Origin: an uncultured Eubacteriales bacterium
GTDB taxonomy: Bacteria; Bacillota; Clostridia; Oscillospirales; Oscillospiraceae
Direction: 5' to 3'
DNA length: 64,000 nt
Assembly: GCA_900549545.1 (NCBI GenBank)
Contig: URPA01000002.1
Span: forward strand, 55,177-119,176
The position numbers and the translations under genes were made by a program. The notes under the pieces were generated by a model, which did not search any database, had not been told where the DNA came from, and saw nothing but the letters and a program-made list of their open reading frames with translations. Below, one piece after another: positions 41,750 through 49,645 of the stretch (its first letter is position 1; every line of letters starts with the position of its first letter).

Positions 41750-41783
41750 CAAAACACCCGCCATACAAACGGCGGGTGTTTTG
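41750..41783. terminator. Bidirectional terminator between bofA and mgtC
   Basis: CAAAACACCCGCC and its complement form a perfect 13-bp stem with an eight-base loop; T/A tracts lie on both sides between convergent genes. Confidence 0.88.
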
Positions 41784-41809
41784 TTGACATAACTAAGTTA
41801 ACATAAAAT

Positions 41810-42505
41810 TTAAAGTTCTTCCACTGTAATGATATCGTCGATGGCGAGGATGTTCTTTATTGCGTCCTCGCTGACGCCTCTTGAGCCGGTCTGAACCGTG
41901 ACCACGGCGCAGTAGTGGTGCTGCTCGTCACTGTCGGCGATACGGGTTATTTCAAGCCCGTTCATAGAGAAACGGTGCTCCTTCATGCTGCGGATGACCT
42001 GCTCGATGGTGGCCGAATGGCCATACTCGATGTAGAGGTGCGCATCCAGCTTTTTGTTTGCAAAGCGATATTCTATTCTTATCAGCAGCAGCTCCGCCAG
42101 CAGCACCATGGCCGTCGCGAAAAGGGCGCACTCGATATAGCCCGCGCCGCAGACGATGCCGATAATAGCGGAGGTCCAGAGCCCGGCGGCGGTGGTCAGG
42201 CCCTTGACGCGCTGGCGCTTGGTGATAATTATTGTGCCCGCGCCGATAAAGCCGATACCGGCGATGACCTGGGCCGCGAGGCGGGAAATATCTGTAAAAT
42301 AGTGCATCACAAGATAGAGATACTGGCTTGTGAGCATCGTTGTCGCGGCGCCGAGGCAGATAAGTATATGGGTTCTGAAGCCCGCGGGGCGGCGCTTGAA
42401 CTCACGCTCAATGCCGATTATGCCGCCGCAGATAAGGGCCGTCACCATACGCACGGCCACGCCCAGGAGGGTCATTTCCCTCGCAAAATCAAAAATTGAT
42501 AACAC
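41810..42505 (-). CDS. MgtC/SapB-family protein, second tandem copy
   Basis: A 231-residue protein with an N-terminal MgtC membrane domain (about five helices, GGIIGIEREFKRRPAGFRTHILICLGAATTML, IGFIGAGTIIITKRQRVKGLTTAAGLWTSA) and a C-terminal cytoplasmic ACT-like domain (about 150-231). MgtC proteins affect magnesium homeostasis and F-ATPase in other species. The start is GTG 42505, with GGGGGTG upstream. The tandem copy lies 12 bases upstream; no magnesium riboswitch was found. Confidence 0.9.
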   Translation of the reverse strand: MLSIFDFAREMTLLGVAVRMVTALICGGIIGIEREFKRRPAGFRTHILICLGAATTMLTSQYLYLVMHYFTDISRLAAQVIAGIGFIGAGTIIITKRQRVKGLTTAAGLWTSAIIGIVCGAGYIECALFATAMVLLAELLLIRIEYRFANKKLDAHLYIEYGHSATIEQVIRSMKEHRFSMNGLEITRIADSDEQHHYCAVVTVQTGSRGVSEDAIKNILAIDDIITVEEL

Positions 42506-42517
42506 AGCCGCACCCCC

Positions 42518-43207
42518 TTACACTTCTTCTATGGAGATAATGCCGTCAGCCGTTGAGAGCATGGCGAGCACCTCCGTATGATGGCGCTTGTTCGGCAGGC
42601 GCACGCTGAAAAGAGCGTTGATCTGTGAAAAGCTGCCGTGCTGGTCCTTGTCGATGTCAACGTCATAGAGGCTGATATCCTCAGCCTTCATGCGGTTGAC
42701 AACCTCGCCAAGGTTCTCGATGCTGTCCATCTCGATGTAAATATTCATATTTCTGGCCTTTGCGAGAACGGCGTTTTCAATAAAGGGCAACAGCTTCATG
42801 CAGATAACTATCAGCACAGAGCCGATGGCAAAGGCCTCATAAAAGCCCGCGCCGACGGCAAGGCCCATGCAGGCCGAGGCCCAGAGACAGGAAGCGGTGG
42901 TAAGGCCCTTGACCTCCGCCCGGGCAGTGACAAGAATGGTGCCCGTGCCCAAGAAGCCTATACCGTTGATGACCTGCGCGCCAAGGCGGACAACATCCGT
43001 CCGCTGGCCGACGGCCTCAAGAGCGTCCGCCCATTTGGTGTCGAGCATGAGGTTGAGGTACTGGCTGGTTATCATCGTCAGCGCGGCGCCCATGGCCACC
43101 AGCATATATGTACGAAATCCGGCGGGGCGGTGCTTCATCTCGCGCTCAAAACCCACAATGCCGCCCACTATCACCGCGAGGATTATACGCAGCATCATCG
43201 ACTCCAT
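42518..43207 (-). CDS. MgtC/SapB-family protein, first tandem copy
   Basis: A 229-residue MgtC homologue with the same layout as its neighbour: GGIVGFEREMKHRPAGFRTYMLVAMGAALTMI, INGIGFLGTGTILVTARAEVKGLTTASCLW, then a C-terminal ACT-like domain. The start at 43207 was chosen as the first ATG with a purine-rich GGGAA upstream. The C-terminal domain differs much more between the two copies than the membrane domain, which suggests that the copies sense or bind different partners. Confidence 0.88.
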   Translation of the reverse strand: MESMMLRIILAVIVGGIVGFEREMKHRPAGFRTYMLVAMGAALTMITSQYLNLMLDTKWADALEAVGQRTDVVRLGAQVINGIGFLGTGTILVTARAEVKGLTTASCLWASACMGLAVGAGFYEAFAIGSVLIVICMKLLPFIENAVLAKARNMNIYIEMDSIENLGEVVNRMKAEDISLYDVDIDKDQHGSFSQINALFSVRLPNKRHHTEVLAMLSTADGIISIEEV

Positions 43208-43389
43208 ATTCAATTCCCGGAAATGATATAATAAATCAGTCAACAATCTGCACCTTCTTTCGCACAAACGATAAAAGCGCCGGGAACCGGCGTTCAATCA
43301 CTCGTGTAAGTGTAGCACAAGCACAAAAAATTTTCAACAGCAATTGTATTTATTGACAATTTGCACATATTTGCCGCTGTAATTCCGGC

Positions 43390-44100
43390 TCATTGACCAA
43401 AAATCCGCTCCAGCAGCGGCGGAAGCTCGTCGAGGGAGTAAATGACCCAGTCGGGCTTTATATCGTCCCTTGCCGGGCGGCGGCGATGGTTTATCCAGCA
43501 GGTTTTTATCCCCGCGTTTATGCCGCCCCGGATGTCCGAGGTGAGGCTGTCACCCACAATGATGGTGCGCTCAGGGTCAAAGTGCTCCATTTTTGCAAAG
43601 CAGAGGTCAAAATACTCCCTGCTGGGCTTGTCCGCGCCCATGGTCTCGGATATAAATATGCCCTTGAAATAGGGCGCTATCCCCGCGCTGGAGAGCCGCC
43701 CCGCCTGCACCTTGGCAACGCCGTTGGAGGCTATGTATAGATCATATTTCCCCTTGAGCGCTTCAAGCAGCTCCGGCGCGCCGGGCATGAAATAGTGCCC
43801 GATGGAGAGCAGGTCCTCATACATGGCGTTTGCCTCGGCGCCGGAAAAATCTATGCCGTGGCGGCGAAAGAGAATGTCAAACCGCCCCTCAAGCACCTGT
43901 CTGCGGCTGAGCTTGCCCTCCTCTAAAAGCTCCCACTGGCTGATGTTTATCTCGCTGTACTCGGCGAGGATTTTATCATCTGCCGGAAGGCCGAGCTGCG
44001 TGAGCGCCCTGCTCAGCGCGGCGCGCTCCGCCTTCTTGAAGTCCAGCAGCGTGTCGTCCACATCCAGCATCACGGCGGGCCGTGTCATTTGTTTTTCCAT
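43390..44100 (-). CDS. YjjG-type HAD nucleotidase
   Basis: A 236-residue HAD hydrolase. DVDDTLLDF (13-21) is motif I with the nucleophile Asp, IASNG is motif II, and GDSLTSDIRGGINAGI is motif IV. The helical cap and the RRPARDDIKPDWVIYSLDEL ending match the YjjG/YfnB group of noncanonical pyrimidine nucleotidases, which clean the nucleotide pool. GGAG at the end of murF precedes the ATG, so it is coupled to murF. Confidence 0.88.
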   Translation of the reverse strand: MEKQMTRPAVMLDVDDTLLDFKKAERAALSRALTQLGLPADDKILAEYSEINISQWELLEEGKLSRRQVLEGRFDILFRRHGIDFSGAEANAMYEDLLSIGHYFMPGAPELLEALKGKYDLYIASNGVAKVQAGRLSSAGIAPYFKGIFISETMGADKPSREYFDLCFAKMEHFDPERTIIVGDSLTSDIRGGINAGIKTCWINHRRRPARDDIKPDWVIYSLDELPPLLERIFGQ

Positions 44101-44102
44101 GT

Positions 44103-45443
44103 TTATAACTCCTTCAGTGCTTCGGCTATCCGTTCAAAGTGCATCCCGCGGGACGCTTTTACAAGCACCCTGTCCCCGGTCTGTATCGTTTCGTGCAGGG
44201 CCGCGATAAGCTCCTCAACGCTGTCATAATGCCGCCCAATATTCCCGGCACCACGGGCGGTTTCCCGGGAAAGCTCCCCGCAGCAGAGCACAGCGCTCAT
44301 GCCCTTTTCGGCGGCGTATGCGCCGAGGTCATAGTGCATCTTCGGCGCGTCCGCTCCCATTTCGAGCATATCACCCAGAATGCAGACCTTCCTGCCCGGA
44401 AGCTCCGCCAGAGAGTCAATAGATGAGCGCATGGAGTCGGGGTTTGCGTTATAGCTGTCGTCAACTATGCTTATCCGGCCCGTGTCTGTGACTATGCCGC
44501 GGCGGCCCAAAATTTTATACCCGGCGATGCCGGCGGCCACCTCTTCATCGCTCAGGCCCAGCGCGAAGCCCACGGCGGCCCCCTCAAGGGCTGCGGTTAT
44601 CATGTGTCTGCCGTAAGCCGGGACCATGACAGGTATGCGCCTGCCCTGATATACGATGTCAAAAAACTCACTCTTGCCGTCGGTGCTGATATTCTCCGCG
44701 CGCAGGGCGCAGTTTTTGCCCACGCCGCAGGTGATGAGGTTTTCGCGCCGCATTTTCGCAAGGCGCTCATCGTCGCCGTTTACTATGACGGGGGCATCGG
44801 CAGGCATGAAGTCCAGCATCTCTGTCTTTGCCCTGTATACCCCGTCCTGGTCGTGGAGAAATTCAAGATGCGCATGGCCGATAACAGTGAACAGCGCCGC
44901 GGTGGGCCGGGCGACGCGGGCAAGGTCGCTCATCTCCCCAAAGCCGGAAATGCCCATCTCCACAACCGCCGCCTCGTGCCAGGGCTCAATGCGGCTTATG
45001 GTCATCGGGACGCCAATCTGGTTATTGAGGTTTCCGTCGGTCTTGAGCACATTGTACCGCTGGGAGAGGACAGAGGCTGTCATCTCCTTGGCGGTGGTCT
45101 TGCCGACGCTGCCGGTAATGCCGATTATGGGGATGCTCAGGCTCCGCCTGTACTCGGCGCAGATAAGCTCGAGCGCCTTCTGCACATCGTCAGCCACAAT
45201 GACCGGCCGCGTCTCCCCCTCGGGCACGCGGCTTGCAAGGCAGCAGGCAGCGCCCTTGTCAAGCGCGGCGGTGATATAGTCGTTTCCGTCCACCCGCTCG
45301 CCCTTATAGGCCACAAAAAAGTCCCCCGCCTCGATGGCGCGGCTGTCGATGACCACCTTGCCAAGCTCCAAATCATTCTCGAGCTTGCAGCTGAGCTTCC
45401 CGCCGCAGATAGCTGCCGCTCTGGTGATGGTAATGCCTTTCAT
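44103..45443 (-). CDS. murF: UDP-N-acetylmuramoyl-tripeptide--D-alanyl-D-alanine ligase
   Basis: A 446-residue Mur ligase with GITGSVGKTTAKEMTASVL (about 107-125) as the ATP loop, a VVEMGISGFGEMSDLARVARP signature of MurF, and DSYNANPDSMRSSID near 320. It adds D-Ala-D-Ala to UDP-MurNAc-tripeptide in the cytoplasm. The start at 45443 has GGAGGAG upstream; the longer frame has no ribosome site. It stands outside a dcw cluster, followed by the nucleotidase gene. Confidence 0.95.
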   Translation of the reverse strand: MKGITITRAAAICGGKLSCKLENDLELGKVVIDSRAIEAGDFFVAYKGERVDGNDYITAALDKGAACCLASRVPEGETRPVIVADDVQKALELICAEYRRSLSIPIIGITGSVGKTTAKEMTASVLSQRYNVLKTDGNLNNQIGVPMTISRIEPWHEAAVVEMGISGFGEMSDLARVARPTAALFTVIGHAHLEFLHDQDGVYRAKTEMLDFMPADAPVIVNGDDERLAKMRRENLITCGVGKNCALRAENISTDGKSEFFDIVYQGRRIPVMVPAYGRHMITAALEGAAVGFALGLSDEEVAAGIAGYKILGRRGIVTDTGRISIVDDSYNANPDSMRSSIDSLAELPGRKVCILGDMLEMGADAPKMHYDLGAYAAEKGMSAVLCCGELSRETARGAGNIGRHYDSVEELIAALHETIQTGDRVLVKASRGMHFERIAEALKEL

Positions 45444-45498
45444 GTTCACTCCTCCAATCCGGTTAACTATATGAACAAGGCGCATAAGTTATAGACAC

Positions 45499-45523
45499 TC
45501 AGCCGGAGAAAATCTCCGGCTGA
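45499..45523. terminator. Hairpin after the exonuclease gene
   Basis: TCAGCCGGAGA and TCTCCGGCTGA form a perfect 11-bp stem with an AAA loop directly after the exonuclease stop. No U-tract follows, so it may be a stability hairpin rather than a full terminator. Confidence 0.5.
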
Positions 45524-45526
45524 AGT

Positions 45527-46516
45527 TTATTTCGCGGGTCTGTTTCTGCGGTTGGAGTGGCCCCTGCCGCGGCGGCGGGCCTGGGCGGCCTTGGCCTTGT
45601 AGTGGTCGAGCATCTCCCCGTCGGCAGCATACATTAGGCAGTTGAAGGCCCAGGTATTATCCTCCACGCACTTGCGGAACTTTGAGCGCACAAGGTATGA
45701 CCCGTGCTCCTCGCAGGTGAAGACATTCATGTACCGCTGGTCGCCCTGATTGACCCACTTTGCGCCCTTCATCACCGCGCCACATTCGGGGCAGCGCTGC
45801 GCCGCGAGGGAGGGGTCTGCAAAGGCGGTGGCCTTGCTTTCAAAGCCGCTGCGGCTGTCGTGATACAGCGGCTCGGGCCCGGCGTTCTCGGCGGGCGGGC
45901 GGTAGTTCGGCATACGGGCGGCGAGGATCTTATCCGCCTCGGGATAGAGGCGCAGGCCCTCCTCCATGTCGAGCTTAGAGCAGACAAGGGCCGTGTTATA
46001 CGCATCGCCCAGCGCGTCATGCGCGACGCGGGTTTGTTCAATCTCAAAATGCTCCATGGCGCTGGCTAGAGACTTCTGGTTCTTGTCCCCGCCGGTCTGG
46101 AGGTTATATATGGGCTGGAGGTTTATCCAGTCCTCTATCCAGTCCCAGTCAAGGTCGTGGATGATGATATTCTGCTCCATGATGCGCTGGTCATCGCAGC
46201 CCCAGGTGAGAAAGGTCACCCCGTCGCCGCACCACTGTCGGAACTGCTCAAGCGCGTCCTTAAACGGGAGCCCCTGCGCAAGGCGCTCCTTGTCAAAGCC
46301 GGTTATCTTCTTGACCTTATAGTGCATGCGCCGAAAATACACAGGCTTTACATCGACGGTAAACTCCTCGCTGGGGAGCATGTCCTCTGTGAGCTTTACC
46401 GCGCCTATCTCAATTATCTCACCGCCCAGATGGATGGGCAGCTTGTTGAAAACGGAGGACTGGGAGCTCATCGCCTGATTCCACTCCAGATCCACCACCA
46501 CATAATTCTTACTCAA
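45527..46516 (-). CDS. DEDDh-type 3'-5' exonuclease, KapD-like
   Basis: A 329-residue protein with an N-terminal exonuclease domain (about 3-190): DLEWNQ at 9-14, GGEIIEIGAVKL, GCDDQRIMEQN, and HDALGDAYNTALVC with the last His/Asp pair. The C-terminal part contains CPECGAVMKG and HGSYLVRSKF, a zinc-ribbon-like region, and a basic tail (RRRGRGHSNRRNRPAK) that could bind nucleic acid. It resembles exonucleases of the KapD/RNase T type. The start is TTG 46516, with AGGAAG upstream. Confidence 0.85.
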   Translation of the reverse strand: MSKNYVVVDLEWNQAMSSQSSVFNKLPIHLGGEIIEIGAVKLTEDMLPSEEFTVDVKPVYFRRMHYKVKKITGFDKERLAQGLPFKDALEQFRQWCGDGVTFLTWGCDDQRIMEQNIIIHDLDWDWIEDWINLQPIYNLQTGGDKNQKSLASAMEHFEIEQTRVAHDALGDAYNTALVCSKLDMEEGLRLYPEADKILAARMPNYRPPAENAGPEPLYHDSRSGFESKATAFADPSLAAQRCPECGAVMKGAKWVNQGDQRYMNVFTCEEHGSYLVRSKFRKCVEDNTWAFNCLMYAADGEMLDHYKAKAAQARRRGRGHSNRRNRPAK

Positions 46517-46519
46517 AAC

Positions 46520-47434
46520 TCAAACTTCCTTACTCTCTATGCCGTCAAAATACCTGCGGACTGTCTCAACGTCCGCGCTGATGCGCCGGGACAGCTCCGA
46601 AAGGCTGTCAAACTTGCGCTCGTCTCTGATAAACGAATAAAACTCAACTCTGGCCTGTCTGCCGTAGAGATTGCCAGAGTAGTCCAGCAGATAGCTCTCC
46701 ACGCTCACGCGCCCATCCTCGGACACGGTGGGCCGCACGCCGATATTGGTTATGGCGCGGTGGCTGCTCCCGTCCTCAAGAAAGACCTTGGTGGCATATA
46801 CCCCGTGCCGCGGGGCGATAACGCCCTCGGGAAAGTGCATATTTATTGTGGGCGTGCCCAGCTTTGTGCCGAGGTGATAGCCCGAGTGGACGGTATCCGT
46901 CAGAAAATGGGGATGGCCGAGATAGCGGTTTGCCTCCTCCATGCGCCCCTCGCTTATGAGCGTGCGGATATATGTGGAGCTGACGATGCGCCCGTCGAGC
47001 ATGACGGGGGGGATCGTGTCGCAGGTGACGCCGCGTGTGGCGCAATATTCACTTATGCGCCCGGCCGTGCCCGCGCCCTTGTGGCCGCAGGAGAAATCAT
47101 GCCCGATGACTATGCTGCAAGCGTTGAGCTCGTCTATCACCGAGTCAATAAACTCCTGCCAGGGCATCTGCATGATGTGGCGGTTAAAGTGGATAAACAC
47201 CACGTTTTCTATGCCGAAGCAGCGGCGGATGACCTCTTCCCGCCCCATGGCGCTGTTGATAAGCGGGACATCCTGCCCGAACACCAGCGTATCAGGGTGT
47301 ACGTCAAAGCTCAGCACCGATGGGGTCGCCCCAAGCTCTGCCGCGCGCTCCTTGGTTTTCTCCAGAAGCGCGGCGTGCCCTATATGCACCCCGTCAAAAA
47401 AGCCAAGGGCTATCGCTCTCTTTATCTCTGCCAA
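46520..47434 (-). CDS. ribF: Bifunctional riboflavin kinase/FAD synthetase
   Basis: A 304-residue RibF. The N-terminal adenylyltransferase domain begins IALGFFDGVHIGHAALL (8-24) and includes SSTYIRTLISEGRMEEANRYLG, and the C-terminal kinase domain includes GTKLGTPTINM and HGVYAT. It makes FMN and FAD from riboflavin. The start is TTG 47434 behind GGAGGAC. It is the last gene of the rimP-nusA-infB operon, following truB by 29 bases. Confidence 0.95.
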   Translation of the reverse strand: MAEIKRAIALGFFDGVHIGHAALLEKTKERAAELGATPSVLSFDVHPDTLVFGQDVPLINSAMGREEVIRRCFGIENVVFIHFNRHIMQMPWQEFIDSVIDELNACSIVIGHDFSCGHKGAGTAGRISEYCATRGVTCDTIPPVMLDGRIVSSTYIRTLISEGRMEEANRYLGHPHFLTDTVHSGYHLGTKLGTPTINMHFPEGVIAPRHGVYATKVFLEDGSSHRAITNIGVRPTVSEDGRVSVESYLLDYSGNLYGRQARVEFYSFIRDERKFDSLSELSRRISADVETVRRYFDGIESKEV

Positions 47435-47463
47435 AGCTGTCCTCCAAAATATTCGCGAAATAA

Positions 47464-48336
47464 TTACGCGGGCTCAAAGAAGCTCTTCACGGTTTTAAGC
47501 GTCTGCCCGTCAGAGCGGCAGAGCGCCAAAAACTCCCCGCCCTCGGAATACACCCGGTACTCCCCGGCACCCAGCGCCGTTTTCGGCGCGCCGCCGCAGC
47601 GTATCACCCGCTCCGCCTTCGCGCCCGCTGTATGGGCGGGTGCATCGGCAAAAAGCCTGTCCACAGGAAGAAGCAGGCTCTCTGCCTCTCCCCTGTCGGC
47701 GGCCTGCTGAACCTCATCAATCGTGTGTGCGTTTTCAAGCTCAAACTCGCCGCAGCGCAGGCGCCGCAGCGCGCTCATACAGCCGCCGCAGCCCAAAGCC
47801 TCGCCAATGTCGTTGCAAAGGGTGCGGATATATGTGCCCTTGGAGCAGGTAACGTCCAAAAGCCAATCCTCCCCGTCCCGGCCCAAAATCTCAAGCGCGG
47901 AAATGGTGATGTCTCTGGGCTTTCGCTCCACATTCTCACCCCGGCGGGCAAGCTCATAGAGCTTCTGACCCTTTATCTTTATGGCCGAATACATCGGCGG
48001 AACCTGGCTTATCTGCCCGCGAAATTCCGCCAGCGCAGCCTCAAGCTGCTCCGGGCTTATATCCGCCGCCGCCGTTTTGATGGCGCTGCCGGTTATATCC
48101 TGCGTGTCGGTCGTGATACCGAGCCGCAGGCGGGCAAGGTAGCGCTTTTCGTGGCTCTCGGCAAACTCCACCGCGCGGGCAGCACGGCCCGCAAAGAGCA
48201 CAAGCAGGCCCGTTGCCATTGGATCAAGCGTCCCGGAGTGGCCCAGGCGCTTTTCATGCAGCACGCCGCGCAGCTTTGCGACAACGTCGCTGCTTGTCCA
48301 GCCCTCGGGCTTATCTATAAGCAGTATTCCGTTCAT
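47464..48336 (-). CDS. truB: tRNA pseudouridine-55 synthase TruB
   Basis: A 290-residue TruB with the catalytic Asp in HSGTLDPMATGLL (about 34-46), KRYLARLRLGITTDTQD, VPPMYSAIKIKGQKLYELARRG and CSKGTYIRTLCNDIG. It forms Psi55 in the T-loop of tRNA. The ATG overlaps the nrnA stop by four bases. The C-terminal PUA-like region is short. Confidence 0.95.
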   Translation of the reverse strand: MNGILLIDKPEGWTSSDVVAKLRGVLHEKRLGHSGTLDPMATGLLVLFAGRAARAVEFAESHEKRYLARLRLGITTDTQDITGSAIKTAAADISPEQLEAALAEFRGQISQVPPMYSAIKIKGQKLYELARRGENVERKPRDITISALEILGRDGEDWLLDVTCSKGTYIRTLCNDIGEALGCGGCMSALRRLRCGEFELENAHTIDEVQQAADRGEAESLLLPVDRLFADAPAHTAGAKAERVIRCGGAPKTALGAGEYRVYSEGGEFLALCRSDGQTLKTVKSFFEPA

Positions 48337-49268
48337 TTCCAGATCTCGTCAATCACCGCGAGGAGCATTTCCTTTGCCCTGTCGGGCGGGGTGGAAATGG
48401 TGCAGCCGGCGGCCATATCGTGCCCGCCGCCGCCGAAGACCGCGCAGATATCGCTGCTGCTGACCTCGGGGTTGGAGCGGACGGAAATTTTGCTCTTGCC
48501 GTCCTGCGTCTCTTTTATCAGGACAGAGACAATGCTGTCCTCTCCTCTGCCGGGAAGACCCGCGAGGTCGCTGCAATCGTCCTCGGTGGCCCCGGCTTTT
48601 TCGAGCATTTCACGGGTGACGGTGGCGACTGTCAGCTTTCCGTCCCGGTAATACTCCATAGAGGAGTAGATAAGCCCCTCGAGCTTTATCCGCGCGGCGG
48701 ATACCTTGCGGAAGAACACAAGGCTCACCATGCGGTTATCCGCGCCGCAGCGCAGAAGCTCCGATGCGGCGGAAAAGCTGTGCGCATTGACATTGGCGTA
48801 CTGGAAGCAGCCCGTGTCCGTCGTCAGGGCGATGTATAAAAGCGTGGCCTCGGCCTTGTTGGGCTTACCGCAGAGGGCTTTTATAAGATCAAGCACAATC
48901 TCCCCGCAGGCGGAGCGCTCGGGCTTAATAAGCTCATTTTTGGCAAAATGGCTGTTGGTGGGGTGGTGGTCAACACAGAGCTCCACCCCGCCCTCAAAGC
49001 CGAGCGGGAACAGGCCCTCGGTCGCTATATCCACAGACAAAACGCATCCCGGCTCATACCCATCCGGCGCGAAAAGGGGCTCCGCGTAGGGCATGAGCTT
49101 TTTTTCAATCTGCGTGTTCCGATACAGCCACGCGGTCTTTCCCTTGCGGCGCAGAGCGCTGCACAGGGCGCAGGCGCTGCCAACAGTGTCCCCGTCGGGG
49201 TTTTTATGGGTCAGGATAAGAAACTTATCCCGGCCCAGGAGGGCTTTTGCAAATTCGTTGTTATTCAT
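48333..49268 (-). CDS. nrnA: DHH-family phosphoesterase NrnA (nanoRNase/pAp phosphatase)
   Basis: A 311-residue DHH/DHHA1 protein. HKNPDGDTVGSACAL (20-34) and VDHHPTNSHFAK hold the metal ligands, and the C-terminal GGGGHDMAAGC is the DHHA1 signature. NrnA degrades short RNA oligonucleotides and dephosphorylates pAp. It sits between rbfA and truB, the usual Firmicutes order, and overlaps both by a few bases. Confidence 0.93.
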   Translation of the reverse strand: MNNNEFAKALLGRDKFLILTHKNPDGDTVGSACALCSALRRKGKTAWLYRNTQIEKKLMPYAEPLFAPDGYEPGCVLSVDIATEGLFPLGFEGGVELCVDHHPTNSHFAKNELIKPERSACGEIVLDLIKALCGKPNKAEATLLYIALTTDTGCFQYANVNAHSFSAASELLRCGADNRMVSLVFFRKVSAARIKLEGLIYSSMEYYRDGKLTVATVTREMLEKAGATEDDCSDLAGLPGRGEDSIVSVLIKETQDGKSKISVRSNPEVSSSDICAVFGGGGHDMAAGCTISTPPDRAKEMLLAVIDEIWK

Positions 49269-49629
49269 CTTTCTGCTCCCCGCTCTTGTCTATATCGAGG
49301 GAGCTTATAACCTGGCTGATGTGCGCGCCATACTCAATGCTGTGGTCAATTTCAAACACCAGCTCCGGCGTGTAGCGCAGGGACATGGAGGCCCCCAGCT
49401 CCTTGCGGAGCCAGCCGGAGGCGGATTTGAGCCCTTTTTTGAACTCCTTCTCATCCTCAAGCCCCAGCACTGACAGCCAGACCTTGGCATAGCGCAGATC
49501 ACCGGTAGTCTCCACTCTGGTGACGCTTATCATGCCCTGCTGAACTCTCGGGTCCTTCACGTCCCGCAGCAGCCTTGACAGGGTAAACTGTATATCGTCG
49601 TTGGTTCTGGCTAATTTATTCGATGGCAT
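49261..49629 (-). CDS. rbfA: Ribosome-binding factor A
   Basis: A 122-residue KH-fold protein (LSRLLRDVKDPRVQQGMISVTRVETTGDLRYAKVWLSVLG) that assists late 30S maturation near helix 1 of 16S rRNA. GAGG precedes the ATG. It follows infB by 16 bases in the translation operon and overlaps nrnA by eight. Confidence 0.95.
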   Translation of the reverse strand: MPSNKLARTNDDIQFTLSRLLRDVKDPRVQQGMISVTRVETTGDLRYAKVWLSVLGLEDEKEFKKGLKSASGWLRKELGASMSLRYTPELVFEIDHSIEYGAHISQVISSLDIDKSGEQKDE

Positions 49630-49645
49630 TTTTATACCTCTTTTG

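Noticed and set aside
43208..43389. Magnesium (M-box) riboswitch upstream of the tandem MgtC genes
   Set aside because: The leader is short and lacks the M-box conserved sequence; only a small CGCCGG/CGGCG hairpin is present.
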